A stretch of 64,000 bases of DNA. Origin: Cordia subcordata. Its lineage: Eukaryota; Streptophyta; Magnoliopsida; Boraginales; Cordiaceae. The translations under genes and the position numbers were made by a program. The notes beneath the pieces were generated by a model, which worked only from the letters and a program-made list of their open reading frames with translations, did no database searches and was not told where the DNA came from. Each line of letters begins with the position of its first letter. Position 1 is the first letter of the stretch. The stretch is taken from positions 1,780,501 through 1,844,500 of the forward strand of contig JAPTOF010000028.1 in NCBI GenBank assembly GCA_028554755.1, written 5' to 3'. Shown here in pieces: positions 12,214-23,005 of the stretch.

Positions 12214-14122
12214 GATGTTGTTAGGATTAGTATGTCCTAAAGCTCACTTGTACATGACATTTTGGATATGAAACAATGAATAATCATATTTTTGTTAAAT
12301 GGCATTATGAGTTTCTTACATATAATCTCTGTTATGTTTTATCGATGCATGTATGAAGGTCCTTTGACTTGCACTAATGACTTGGGTGTGCAGTGAGGCT
12401 GGACGCACAGTAGGTCCAAGTCTAGATTTAGTCACGTCATAAATTGAATCCATAACCAAAAAGTAGTGTTGGGCACTCTACTGGGATAAGGTTATATTGA
12501 GCAAGTCTCCTTTTTTAGGGTGATCTACCTAGGTCATTGGAGGACTTTTTGGATTTGTCTCAATAGTACGTGTGTCACGTATTGGATAGGACCATTGTGA
12601 GTATGTTTTCTAGAGACGTACTATCAAAGAAAGAAAACAAGACACTCACTGCTATTAAATGATCATTGCTCTTAATCTTGAGTATATGTGGATGAACTAA
12701 TTAAGTTAGGGTTTAGTACTTTGATTCACTGTGGGTGAGATCTTATTTTATTAGGATCAACATCCTTGTGCATTGAGTGCTAAGTTCTAATTAATTAGAA
12801 CATGCATATGCAAAATGGAATCTATGTGCCCCCTTTGGGATTGTCCAAATTTATCATCCGAATCTAGATCTAGTGATACTACCTTTATAGGTGTGTTTGT
12901 CATATGGCTTGAGGGTCGCTCCCGAGATAAAGAGATTCCACGACCAAGGATGGTTGGCAATTGGACAAGAAACCCAACGGAAAAAGATACAGCTAACGAG
13001 GTAATAGTACACAGGCCAAAGGACCGGTCTTAGCTGTGGGTATACATAAAGGGGTCTTATGGTCAGTTATTTAGTAGGTCAAAGACAAAGTTCACATTCT
13101 TTTGTGATAAGCTTTTGGGTAATGACAATTATTCTTGGAGTGCAACTTTGATCTTATGGTGGAATAGATCGAAATTAAAAATAATTATTATGTCACCTAG
13201 ATCGGGCAAGGATATTTTTAATTATTTTTGGAAGCCAATGATAATTGTGTCTTCTTGGTCCCTTCCCTAGTTAAAATGACTTTGAGAGAGTAATCTTGAA
13301 AGAGCAAATTCCATATTGTGGTAGTAGCCTTATTGGGCCAAAGCTTGAAATTGGGCTTGGGCTTTCTTTAGAATCCAAGATAGCCTAATTAGGCTAGGAT
13401 GGTTTCCTATTGGGCTTGGGCCTCCACATGGATTATGGACTATGTGTTGGACTTGGATAATGGGCTTGGCCTAAGTCTTCCAAGACAAGTGGACAACTTG
13501 CAAAATACTACAAAAACAAGTGGACAACTTGCACAAGTCTTCCAAGACAAGATTGACAAGTTTCAAAAAGGAAATACTACATGGAAATTTTCTCCCACAT
13601 TGAAAGTTTAGCAACTTTAGGTGCCAAGGTTCTCTCTATAAATAAACAAGACCCTACACCTTTTATGTATTCCACTTTGTAGTTGATTTCTTCCTTTTTG
13701 GCAAGAAAATACTACAACACATAGTACACACTTATTGTGTAATTTTTGCTCTAGTTTTTCAAGCGCATATTACTTTGCTTCTTCCCACACAAGAGGCTAT
13801 TCTCTCAAGATAAGTCTCTTTAATCATAGGGAAAAAGACTGGGGAGTTGATTATTGCGACACCTTTGTAGTAAATTTTTGGTGGCCTTGTTCGTGAACGG
13901 GAACAAAGCTTGTAACCGGTTTTAGCTTCATCAAAGGCCCCACGCTTCAAGAGGTTAGCTTTATATATTTTTTGCAAGCACTAGTTATATTCTATATGTT
14001 CTTGAGCATGTTCTTGTGTGTGTAATGTGGTTATTTTATTTTCCTAGCATGTTTTCTTAGTTATAATTTAGAAAATATGGACTAGGATACCCCACACTTG
14101 ATAATATTGATCCTACAGATGT
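12214..14122 (+). mobile_element. Solo LTR inserted at the LARD-1 PPT/3' LTR border
   Basis: A 1,899-bp block (12219-14117) starting TGTTAGGATTAG and ending TTGATCCTACA (imperfect inverted ends TGTTAGGAT/ATCCTACA). It is flanked by the direct repeat GATGT at 12214-12218 and 14118-14122. No internal retrotransposon domain is present, so it is a solo LTR left by LTR-LTR recombination or a partial element. The first ~650 bp match, in reverse, the fragment at 17537-18197. Ends and 5-bp duplication fit Ty1/copia, but the superfamily is not proven. Confidence 0.85.
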
Positions 14123-15660
14123 GTGTCATTTGTGCATGTTTGCATCTAGTTTTTACATGCACATTTAAGAGTGTCTAGAGCATAATTGAGTGCATTTAGT
14201 ATAAAGTTTATGCATATTTGTTAATATTTGTACATAATGTATTTAGATGCATAAATACTACACTAAGTGTAATATTCCATGTTTTAGGAGTGTTTTAGAA
14301 GGGTTCGAGCTCACACGAGGAGGAAATGAGCTAACAGATGAAGACCAGAAGAAAAGGAATGAAGAAGGGAACATTTTGACTCAGGCGGTCAACTTGAAAG
14401 AATTGGCAGTCGACTGGCCGGCCCAGAGAACATAAAAATTAAGCCAGTCGAGTTGCTCTCCAGAGCCGATCGACTAGCCAAGTTAGAAAGCCCCTATTAG
14501 TAAGCCGGTCGAGTTCATCCAGGAATTGGTCGATTGGCTAGGTCGACCTGCTATGCACTGAAGCTGTTTATAAATTGCTCGTTTTAGCTCATTTTCAGAG
14601 AGGAACTTTATTTTCTTAAAAATCCTAATAAACCCTAACCCTTTACCCATTTCACCAAACACCTAAAACCACTATCCCACACTAAACCAAGCAAGGATTG
14701 AAGCTTGTAACAAGAGACTGAAATGTTTTGCTTTAGGTTTGAGCAAGGGTTTGAAAGGCAGTTTCTTATTCCTTTTCTTTTTCTTGTAAATATGCTTTGT
14801 ATTTGAGTAAGATCTAGAGTTGATCGATGTTGTATATTAGATTAGGGTTATGAATATTGATTTGTGATTATCTTTGGCTATTAATACATGATTCTTTACA
14901 TTGATTAATGGCATGAATCAATATGTCTATGTGTTGATAATCAACATGTCTACGTGTTTGTTAAAATGCTTAAGTGAAGTTGCATGTGTTATTTTGTGCT
15001 TAAACGCTATCGATAGTGGTGTCACCTGCGCCTTAATCCATGCTAACGGCATGAACCCTATTTGAAACTAAGTGTGTTGATTAATATGCTTAATTAATGA
15101 CTTGTGTGATAGGAGTATACCTCTAGTCTGAAACAATACTAAAAGGGTACCCGTTAGCACTAGTTAATGCTCTAGAAGTCTAATCTCTAGTCTGAAACAA
15201 TACTAATAGGTTAGTCTCTCGAGTAGTACATTGATCAACACCAAAGAGAACTTAGTTAATCAAATTTGAGGTTAATTAGTTAAGAACTCTAGAGAGCAAC
15301 CGAGCCATGGATAGACCGAATCGTTATAATAGCCCGAGTGTAGTTGCAATGCAATCAGCCGAGATCCCCTTCAACCTTGTAGAGCTTTATTTCCTTATTT
15401 TGGCACCCTAGGTTTCCCAATTGGACTAGGTTAGCTTAGGTTTATTTTCTTTTCCTGAGCTCCCTTTGATCCTAAAGAAAGCACACACACGCACGTAACT
15501 AGTTTTAGGCACCGAGCACGTAGAAATCAAACTAAGGTAGCCTTCCTGTGGAGACGATACCTGTACGCATGTACTACACTAGACACGATCCGTACGCTTG
15601 CGAGTGTAAAACTTGGTTGTATTGGTGATTCAATTTCACATACTACCGAGAACACGATTA
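14118..15660 (+). repeat. LARD-1 3' LTR
   Basis: Partner of 7423-8955. Its first bases are shared with the GATGT duplication of the solo LTR, giving the start TGATGTGTGTC once the insert is removed. TATAAA lies at 14569-14574 with the GTCGAC-type palindrome cluster at 14390-14552 just upstream. It ends ...CACGATTA before Gyp-A resumes with GGATCTCC. Confidence 0.85.
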
Positions 15661-15958
15661 GGATCTCCTACTGAGCATACACAAACTATCCTAACTCCAG
15701 CCACTTCAACCCCCGAAAACTTCAACAATCCTATGTCTACAACAAATAAACCACAATCATAGAACATTTATGAAAAATAAAAACAAAAGCAGAGATAGAT
15801 AAACAAGATCTAAAGCAAGATAATATAAACAATAAACAAGATAAGCAAAAGCTAAACAAACTATAAAGAAAAAGCAAGAAAACAAGTAAAGCAACTACCA
15901 AAACATGCAAACAAAGAATGCAAACCACCGTGCCTCTCCGACAACGACACCAAAAACT
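15661..15958 (-). other. Gyp-A leader with decayed primer site
   Basis: Matches the Gyp-B leader at 36500-36795. The primer site 15936-15952 reads, on the minus strand, TGGTGTCGTTGTCGGAG. Compared with TGGCGCCGTTGCTGGGG in Gyp-B, most changes are C/T or G/A transitions, as expected from methyl-cytosine deamination. Confidence 0.8.
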
Positions 15959-17536
15959 TGGTGTCATCTCTTCTAGTGCAAGCTCTAAAGACCCGCAAGT
16001 GCACGAGTTAGTATAGTAGAGTGTGCGCGAGAACGGGTGTCGAACCACAGGGAGGATTGTTGGTAGAGTGAATTATGTGCTCGTGTGTCCTAAAGGTGCT
16101 GAAAAGAAAGCCTACACTAGCATATTTTTGGGATTTTGGATTAATGGGAGCTCAAGAGTAAGAAAATAAAACTACACTATGAGAATGGAAAGTAGGGAAA
16201 CAAGCTAATCTCGAGAGAACTAACAAATGCAAAGGTGTTATGGTGACTTCGACTTATGAACGAGTAATTCTATACTCAGATGCTATGGGATTAAAGGATG
16301 ATGCCTTACTATGGTAATTGCTCTTAGCTAGGTTGCCAATTAGTTTCCAAATTTCCCCCTAGGACCCAGTACAAGTCTGTCCCTAGGCAGCACTTCCTAG
16401 AGCTACGGCATGGTCCTTATGACCTAGGGCCTTAAGAGTGACTAACTAGCTCCCTGGGTGACTTAGAATGAAGCTATCCTAGTACTTAAACCATTGGCTG
16501 GATTTAAAGCCAAGATCTAGTGTCACTGGGGTCGATTAAACCTATCTGAAAACCTATTGACTAGATTTAAAGCCAAAGGAGACTCGACCTAGGCTAGCCC
16601 TAAATTACCTGCCATCATTTTAAGGTCACTGTAGTGGAATTTAACTTGCTAGCGCATTTATACATGTTCAAGGCCAAGGTGCTCAAGAATAATGGGATCT
16701 ATTCGACAACCAAACATCATCATGCTCTGATCACACCATTAGAAATGATTAACAACCAAAATGTATGCATTATTGAAGTCATATTCCCTACTAGGTATGC
16801 GAACATACATATAGACATGAATATAAGCATTACCCACTTCATAGCATCCACATATAAACAGATAGACATGATTATAGTATGGATTAGATGTGTTTAGTAA
16901 CAAATAGACTTTAATTTATGCGCATGCTACTCATTTAGGTATTTTATCAAACACTTAGACATGAATGAGAAAATAAGAATTAGGGTGAAGTGTGTATGAT
17001 GCGTCTAAAGTCTCTCTCCTTTCTCTCTAAAATAGGGCCCTATTTATAGATTTTCACATATTGCTGGTTGACCGACTCCGGAGAGATAGTCGACCTGGCA
17101 TTTTTTGGTAGCTCTCTAGAGTGGCTGTCGACCTAGCCGGTCGACTGGCTTGAAGGGGGAACTCGGCCGGCAATTTTTGGTTGCTTTCTAGAGTGGCCGG
17201 TTAACCGACTAAGTCGACCGGCTTTTCTTCTAGGTCATCTAGTTAACTTTTCTTCCTCCATTCTTTGTCTTTTTGGCCTCCGATATTCTCCCCTTGATTC
17301 ATGCATCTTACATCTTCATCCCATCAACATCTAATCTCGATCTTAACCCAAAGTTTGCCTAAACCACAAAATTAAGCATTTATTATAGCATTTAACTTAG
17401 AAACTCAACTATCATTTGCGTACGGTCAAGCCTAACTCTAGTATACGTACTATACTAATGCATCTTCCAAGGCTCAAAATACCTCTTAAACATAGGCAAT
17501 TAACAACATAAACGCACATAAAAACACAACACATCA
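15959..17536 (-). repeat. Gyp-A 5' LTR
   Basis: 1,578 bp beginning TGGTGTCATC and ending ACACATCA on the plus strand. It aligns with Gyp-B's LTR but lacks the (AT)n run. TATA box (minus TATAAATA) at 17041-17048, next to palindromes at 17062-17235. Confidence 0.85.
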
Positions 17537-18197
17537 AGTAACATCACTAGTCTTAGATTTCTGGTGATCAAGTAGACAAATCCAAGGGGGCACACAGACT
17601 CTGCTATTGTATATGCATGTCCTAACTAAATTAGAATACAACACCCAACGTATGAGGTAGATAATCTTATTACTTAAGATCTCTTCTTATGGCACATCAA
17701 AGTGTTAGACCCTAACTTAGTCAGTTCATCCATACTTGCTCAAGATTAAGAGCATTGTCACTTAGAAGCAGTGAGTATCTTGTGCTCTATATATGATGGC
17801 ACAGTTCTAAAAGACATACTCACAGTGATCCTGTCTAATGCGTGACACACGTACTAGAAGCAAAGTCCAGAAAAACCCTTTAATGATCTGGGTAGATCAT
17901 CCCTATTGGAAGACTTGACCACTATAGCCTTATCCCAGTGGAGTGCCCAACACTACCATTCAACTATGGATAAATTTATGATATCATTAAATCTAGACTT
18001 AGACCTACTATACGTCCAGGCTCACTAGGCACCCAAGTCATTGGTCTATATCATTGGACCTTCGTACTTTGCACCAATGCATAAAAGGAGAGAATATGTT
18101 GTGCACAACTAAATTGTACGAACAATATCATGAGTGTACTATCTCTAGTATCCAGCAATCACTTGTGCTTGTGGTCTTTAAGGCATAGAATCCCAAC
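17537..18197 (-). repeat. LTR fragment of the solo-LTR family, inserted in the SIRE-A 5' LTR
   Basis: Read on the minus strand it starts TGTTGGGATTCTATGCC at 18197 and follows the first ~650 bp of the solo LTR at 12219 (shared blocks: GGCACTCCACTGGGATAAG, CTTAATCTTGAG). Gyp-A interrupts it at 17536/17537. Its true LTR end at 18197 abuts SIRE-A LTR sequence that lacks its first ~60 bases. So this element entered the SIRE-A LTR and its remainder lies left of the window. ATTTT (18198-18202) would be one half of its target duplication. Confidence 0.75.
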
Positions 18198-19827
18198 AAT
18201 TTTATGATTCACAATGATTACATTGGTTTATTTCTTGTGAATTGAATGAATCATCTTATTGAATGCTTTATGCATGATGTCATGAGACTACGTTTTGGAA
18301 ATCCTATATCTAATGAAAGCTTGTGGAAGATCAAGAGCGTGGAAGATGAAGAACCTAAAAGATGAAAATCAAAGCACAAACCAAAAGAAGATATAAGGCT
18401 AGAGATATGAAGGCATAAAGGGTACCAGCTCGGTTTGTTTATTCTTTCACTCTTATTTGTGTACATCCTTGAATCTAATTTCTAAAACTCAAAACTGTCC
18501 TTTTTTTAGTCATTTATCTAGAGCTTTTCTTTTTTGATCATCTCATCTTGTTTCTTTTATCTTAGTTTCTTATCTTGATCTCCTTCATTTTTATTTTGAT
18601 CATCTTGGTTTCTAGCTTGTTTTGTATTTCCATCCTAATTCTTTCATCTTGATTCTATTTAAAAGCATTAAATCCTCATTCCTAAGAATATTTTAGATGA
18701 TCCTTCAATCCTCTAGATATGCTTTTCTAGGGTTGCAAAGCTTATTTTGAGAAGCTAGCTATTACATATCTAGTTTGGAAAGATTTTTGAAAATCTAATT
18801 TCTCTCTTTTCTTCTTCAAAAATTCTTTTGAGATTTCAAAGTGATTCAAATCACGTTGAAATAATTGTTTTGGATTCCTAGAGGTATGTGTTAATTTCTC
18901 AATCATTTTGATCTCAAAAGATTCTCCAAAATTTGCCCAAAATTGCATTTTCCTGAAGGTGGGCAAACACCCTATTCGGGCTCCCGACCTCGGCGATGTT
19001 GATAGGTCAAAATTTGTAGCTTTTTGGACCTCGCCAGACTCCCAGCCGGGCGACCAACCCACGCAACTAAAGGTAGCTAGAAACACTCAAGAAAGGCCAG
19101 ACGCACCCCCAATCAAATGGCTTCTGCTGATCTGCTTTAAAATATACCTATTAGAAGCTAATTTTGGCATGATTTTCACATCTCTCTCACTCAAAATGAC
19201 TTTTTCTCTATCTTGGCTCTTTCATACATTATATAAACTTTTTTATAAAGTCTTTTAATACATCAATTGATCAATACAAATCATTCTCTTGAGCTTTAGA
19301 TTGTTCATTCTTGAATAATACAAGAGCTATACTCTTTTATATTCTTTTGAGAGAGCTATTGAGTAATGTCTATATTTCTTGTATCCTATCATCAAAATAA
19401 TTACACTCCATTATCTAGAATAGAATCAAAATTGAATTTCTAGCTAGAAAGGAATGGGAAAACCTTATTGAGGTACTTTTACTTGGGTACTTTGAAGAGT
19501 TGGCTTCAAAGAGTTGTAATAGAGTTGGTTTGTGGTTGACCAACTTTGGAAGAAGCATCATTCATCTATTAGAGTTGTTGTGAAGTCTTGAGGGGAGAAT
19601 CCTTGGGCAGTAGGCAAAGGCTTCGTTAAATCACCTAAAAATTGTGGTGCATTCTATCTCTTTTGTTGACTACTTCAATTACTCCTATATTGCTTACTAC
19701 TTCTTTGTTAAATTGCCTATGAGAAATGTGTTTATTATCTTGTATTCTAAGTTACATTAAAATTGGTTTTACTTTTTGATAGCATAATCTTAATTCACCC
19801 CCTTTTAATATTATTTTCCCTATAACA
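18198..19827 (+). repeat. SIRE-A 5' LTR (5' end separated by insertion)
   Basis: Aligns with 60697-62355. The missing first ~60 bases are explained by insertion of the LTR fragment on its left. Ends ...CTATAACA two bases before the primer site. Around 18970-19065 it has CG-rich motifs (CCCGACC, GGGCGACC) related to, but weaker than, the GTCGAC palindromes of other LTRs. Confidence 0.8.
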
Positions 19828-19829
19828 AG

Positions 19830-19843
19830 TGGTATCAAGAGCT
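19830..19843 (+). promoter_or_regulatory. SIRE-A primer binding site (tRNA-Met type)
   Basis: TGGTATCAAGAGCT two bases after the 5' LTR end. This is the usual initiator-Met tRNA primer site form in plant copia elements. Confidence 0.85.
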
Positions 19844-19881
19844 AGGTTTCCACATACAGTTTAACAACTAGTAGAATTAAT

Positions 19882-21480
19882 ATGGCAAATAATGTTAATG
19901 CTACTACCCTTGAAGGTTTGTTAATTAATAAAGCTCCTATATTTGCTGGCCTTAATAATTCTTTTTGAAAAATGAGAACGAAAGTATCTATGCAAGCTCA
20001 TGATTACAAAGCATGTAAAATAACTGAAAATAGACCACAATATCCTATGAAAATGGTAGGAGGTAAGAAAGTGTTGAAAACGAAAGATGAATAGGATGAG
20101 AAAGGTTACAAACTTGTTGAATTGAGTGCTAAAACTTTGTATACCTTGTATACTTGATTGAATGCCAATAAGTTTGCTAGAGTAATGGGTTGTGCATTTG
20201 CTAAAGAAATTTGGAATCAACTTGAAGTCACTTATGAAGGTACTAGTTAGGTTAAAGAGTCCAAAAATAGCATGCTTGTTCAAAACTTTGGAAGTTTCAA
20301 AATGGAACTTGGTGAAAATATTGAGCGCATGTTTTCATGATTTATTGAAATCACTAATGGTCTTTAGGCTTTGGGAAAGGAATATTCAAATGCAAAAATG
20401 GTGAGAAAGTTACTAAGGAGTCTACTACTCCAATGAAAACCAAGAGTGACGGCTGTGAAAGAAGCAAGATATCTCAACAAGCTCAATCTAAATGAGCTAG
20501 TTAGCTCTTTCATGACTTATGAGTTAGAACTCAAAGCACATGAAGAAGAGGACAAAAAGATGAAGAAATTTGCATTAGTCACCTCGAAACACCTTTCAAG
20601 TGATGATAAAGATAGTGATGAATCCAAAGATGAAGAGATGGCCCTGCTTGCAAAAAATTCTAGAAAATTCATGAAATACAAAAAGGGGAAGAAAGGAGAC
20701 AATCCAAAGAACAAAGGAAAAGAAAGGAGAAAATCCAGAGAAGGGAAGAATGAAGAACTCTAATGCTTCAATTGTAACAAACCCAATCACATTAAAGAAA
20801 ATTGCCCTAAGTTGACAAAACGAAGAGAAGGAAAGGCTCTCAAAGCAACATGGGATAGCTAAGGAAGTGAAGGAAAAAGTAAAGAAACGCATGAAGTCAC
20901 AAACTATGTATGTCTTATGGAAAACAAAGATGAGGTAAATGACTCTATGAACTATCTTTTGTATGATGATGAGGAATTTACTTTTGGAGAACTACAAGAG
21001 GTGTTTTCAAAATTGCATGATGATTTCTCAATCATTTTAAACAAAAATAAGATTTTATAAAAGAGTTTTAAAACCATTTTGAAAGGAAAAAAAAGGGTCT
21101 TGAAAAGAAAAATGCATTGCTTTTGGAAAACATAAATGATTTGGAAGAGAAAAATAATGATTTACATATAATTGTGAACCAATTTACAAATGGACAAGAA
21201 AACCTTGAAAACTTCTTGGATCATAGAAAATGATGTTCGACAAAAGTGAGATTTCTTATGAACCTACAACCAAACAAAAATATTTGAAAAATTACTTTGT
21301 GAAAGCATCATCGTCAAATACACCTTTAAAGTCTTCTATTACTTGCACCTATTGTGAAAAGAATGGTCATTTCTCTTCGTAATGCTATTTTGAGAAGTTA
21401 CACTATAGAGGTACTCTTGTTCCATCTTGGCAAAGACCCAAATGGGTGTAAAAGCCAAAAATTGAGACTAACCTCATGGA
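19882..21480 (+). pseudogene. SIRE-A gag remnant
   Basis: Capsid protein remnant. It begins MANNVNATTLEGLLINKAPIF at 19882, the usual copia gag start, and has an early stop in place of Trp near 19966. A readable piece at 20446-20763 holds the Lys/Glu-rich linker. Next comes a zinc knuckle, CFNCNKPNHIKENC (C-x2-C-x4-H-x4-C), at about 20764-20808, preceded by a stop. A coiled-coil-like Lys/Asn/Glu region follows. A second knuckle-like motif at about 21340-21385, CTYCEKNGHFSS, is broken before its last Cys. Two knuckles separated by a coiled coil are seen in both SIRE copies here. SIRE-B's gag at 49561-51297 is the better preserved copy. Confidence 0.8.
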
Positions 21481-21539
21481 CCCAACAAATTAGGGACCAA
21501 TGTAAAACATTCTTGTATTCTCTTAACGTGTAGGTAAAG

Positions 21540-22870
21540 AATGAAGGAAAGAAATGGATTCTAGACAGTGGATGCACAAAGAACATGACTGGTGACTTCT
21601 CATATTCTATGATCTTAAAAGAGTTAAAGAAGAAGATGTGACATTTGGAGATAATAGCAAAGAAAGAATCATTGGCAAAGTAAGTGTCGGTAACAAATAC
21701 TTTCTTGCTATCCACAATGTGCTACTTGTAGAAGGTCTTAAGTTTAATCTAGTTAGCATTAGTCAACTATGTGATAAAGGTTACAAAGTTTCTTCCAAAT
21801 CATCTAGTCGCATAGTACATGATTATGATAGTGATAATGTGCTTTTTGTTGCTTCTAAAAACAATAATGTTTATACTATAGAACTTGATCAACTTGAAAA
21901 CCAAAATGTTACTTGTTTCTATCTATTGTACATGAAAACTCTTGGTTAAAGCATAAAAGTAGTAGGCATGTTAACATGAGTTTGTTGAAAAATCTTTCTA
22001 GAAATGATTTAGTTGGAGACTTGCCTAAAATTAAGTTTGAAAAAGATAAAGTGTGTGATGCATGTCAACTAGGTAAACAACATAAGACCTCCTTCAAACC
22101 TAGTAATATGGTCTTAACATCTAGAGCTTTATAATTGTTGCACATGGATTTGTCTAGACTTGTTGATGTTGCAAGCTTAGGTGGATCTAAATATACTTTT
22201 GTCATTATTGATGATTATACTAGATTTACATGGGTCATATGTCTTGCACATAAAAACGAAGCCTTCAATGAATTTGCAAGGTTGTGTTGCAAAGCTCAAA
22301 ACGAAAAAGGATAACTGCATTCTTAGTGATAATGGCACTGAATATGTAAACTCTCCTTCTATGCATTTCATATGATGAACATGGTATTGAATATAATTTT
22401 TTGATACCTTGAACTCTCAACAAAATAGGGTAGTAGAGCCAAAGAACCAAACTCTACAAGAAATGGCAAGGACTATGCTTAAAGAACAGAACTTGCCAGT
22501 GTATTTTTGGAGTGATGTTGTAAACACTACATGTTATGTGCAAAATAAAATTCTTATTAGACCTATTCTCAACAAAACTCCATACGAGCTGTGGCATGGT
22601 AAGACCTCAAAAATCTCATACTTTAAAGTGGTTGGATGCAAATGTTTTACTCTAAATACCAAAGATCATTTACACAAATTTGATGCAAAATATGATAAAG
22701 GAATCTTTGTTGGATACTCAACTAAAAGTAAAGCTTACCAAGTGTTTGATAAAAGAACACAAGTTATTAAAGAATCAATAATGTTACTTTTGATCAAACT
22801 AATCCTGTTGAGTTGAGAAAGGAGATCATTGAGGCAAGAGATCTTTTGGAAAAGACTCACTAAAAGGAAA
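21540..22870 (+). pseudogene. SIRE-A protease and integrase remnant
   Basis: Protease keeps the catalytic LDSGCTK motif near 21553, followed after a frameshift by [14 protein letters not shown] and [19 protein letters not shown] (21638-21949). The integrase zinc domain is partial: CDACQLGKQH is readable at 21913-22134, but the His pair is partly lost. In the core, FVIIDDYTRFTW, DNGTEYV and the KNQTLQEMARTMLKEQNLPVYFW block (22409-22816) are visible in different frames. Each would be a step in particle maturation and cDNA insertion. At least four frame breaks make the region inactive. Confidence 0.8.
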
Positions 22871-23005
22871 AACAAGCAAAATAACTATCAAATGTTGAAG
22901 ATGAAGTCCAAAATGATGATATTCAAACAAATGAAAAACAAGACAGGATCCTCAAATGGAGCAAACTTTCCAACTCACACCAATCTACCCAAGAATTGAA
23001 AGTTC

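Larger units (their letters stand above)
7423..15660 (+). mobile_element. LARD-1: non-autonomous LTR retrotransposon without pol
   Basis: A plus-strand element with two similar LTRs (7423-8955 and 14118-15660), a tRNA-Asp type primer site at 8962-8978 and a purine-rich tract just before the 3' LTR (12190-12212). The interior holds only fragments of acidic, low-complexity reading frames and no RT, integrase or protease, so it fits a large retrotransposon derivative or gag-only element. The flanking 5 bp are AGGAC on the left and AGGAT on the right. That is a target duplication with one C/T change, and the uninterrupted Gyp-B site supports it. It shares 3' signals and LTR layout with Gyp-A and Gyp-B, which probably supplied its enzymes. 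A solo LTR (12219-14117) sits inside it. Confidence 0.85.
1..17536 (-). mobile_element. Gyp-A: Ty3/gypsy Athila-like retrotransposon, decayed, 3' end off the window
   Basis: An LTR retrotransposon read on the minus strand. From right to left it has a 5' LTR (15959-17536), primer site, gag, protease, RT, RNase H, integrase, a non-coding 3' region and a partial 3' LTR (1-852). LARD-1 (7423-15660) splits the gag leader: the sequence ending near 7422 resumes at 15661, as the undisturbed Gyp-B copy near 36500 shows. The order PR-RT-RH-IN puts it in Ty3/gypsy. RT and integrase wording matches the Athila group. No frame is intact. Its 5' LTR ends in CA followed by AGTAA, a possible target duplication whose partner is outside the window. 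The host sequence on the right is a copia-type LTR fragment. Confidence 0.9.

Noticed and set aside
12815..14435. Short frames in the solo LTR and LARD-1 3' LTR
   Set aside because: LTR sequence without conserved coding potential; frames differ between copies.
18742..19258. 114- and 116-codon frames on both strands in the SIRE-A LTR
   Set aside because: Both overlap the same LTR sequence, have no motif and are not kept in the 3' LTR copy.
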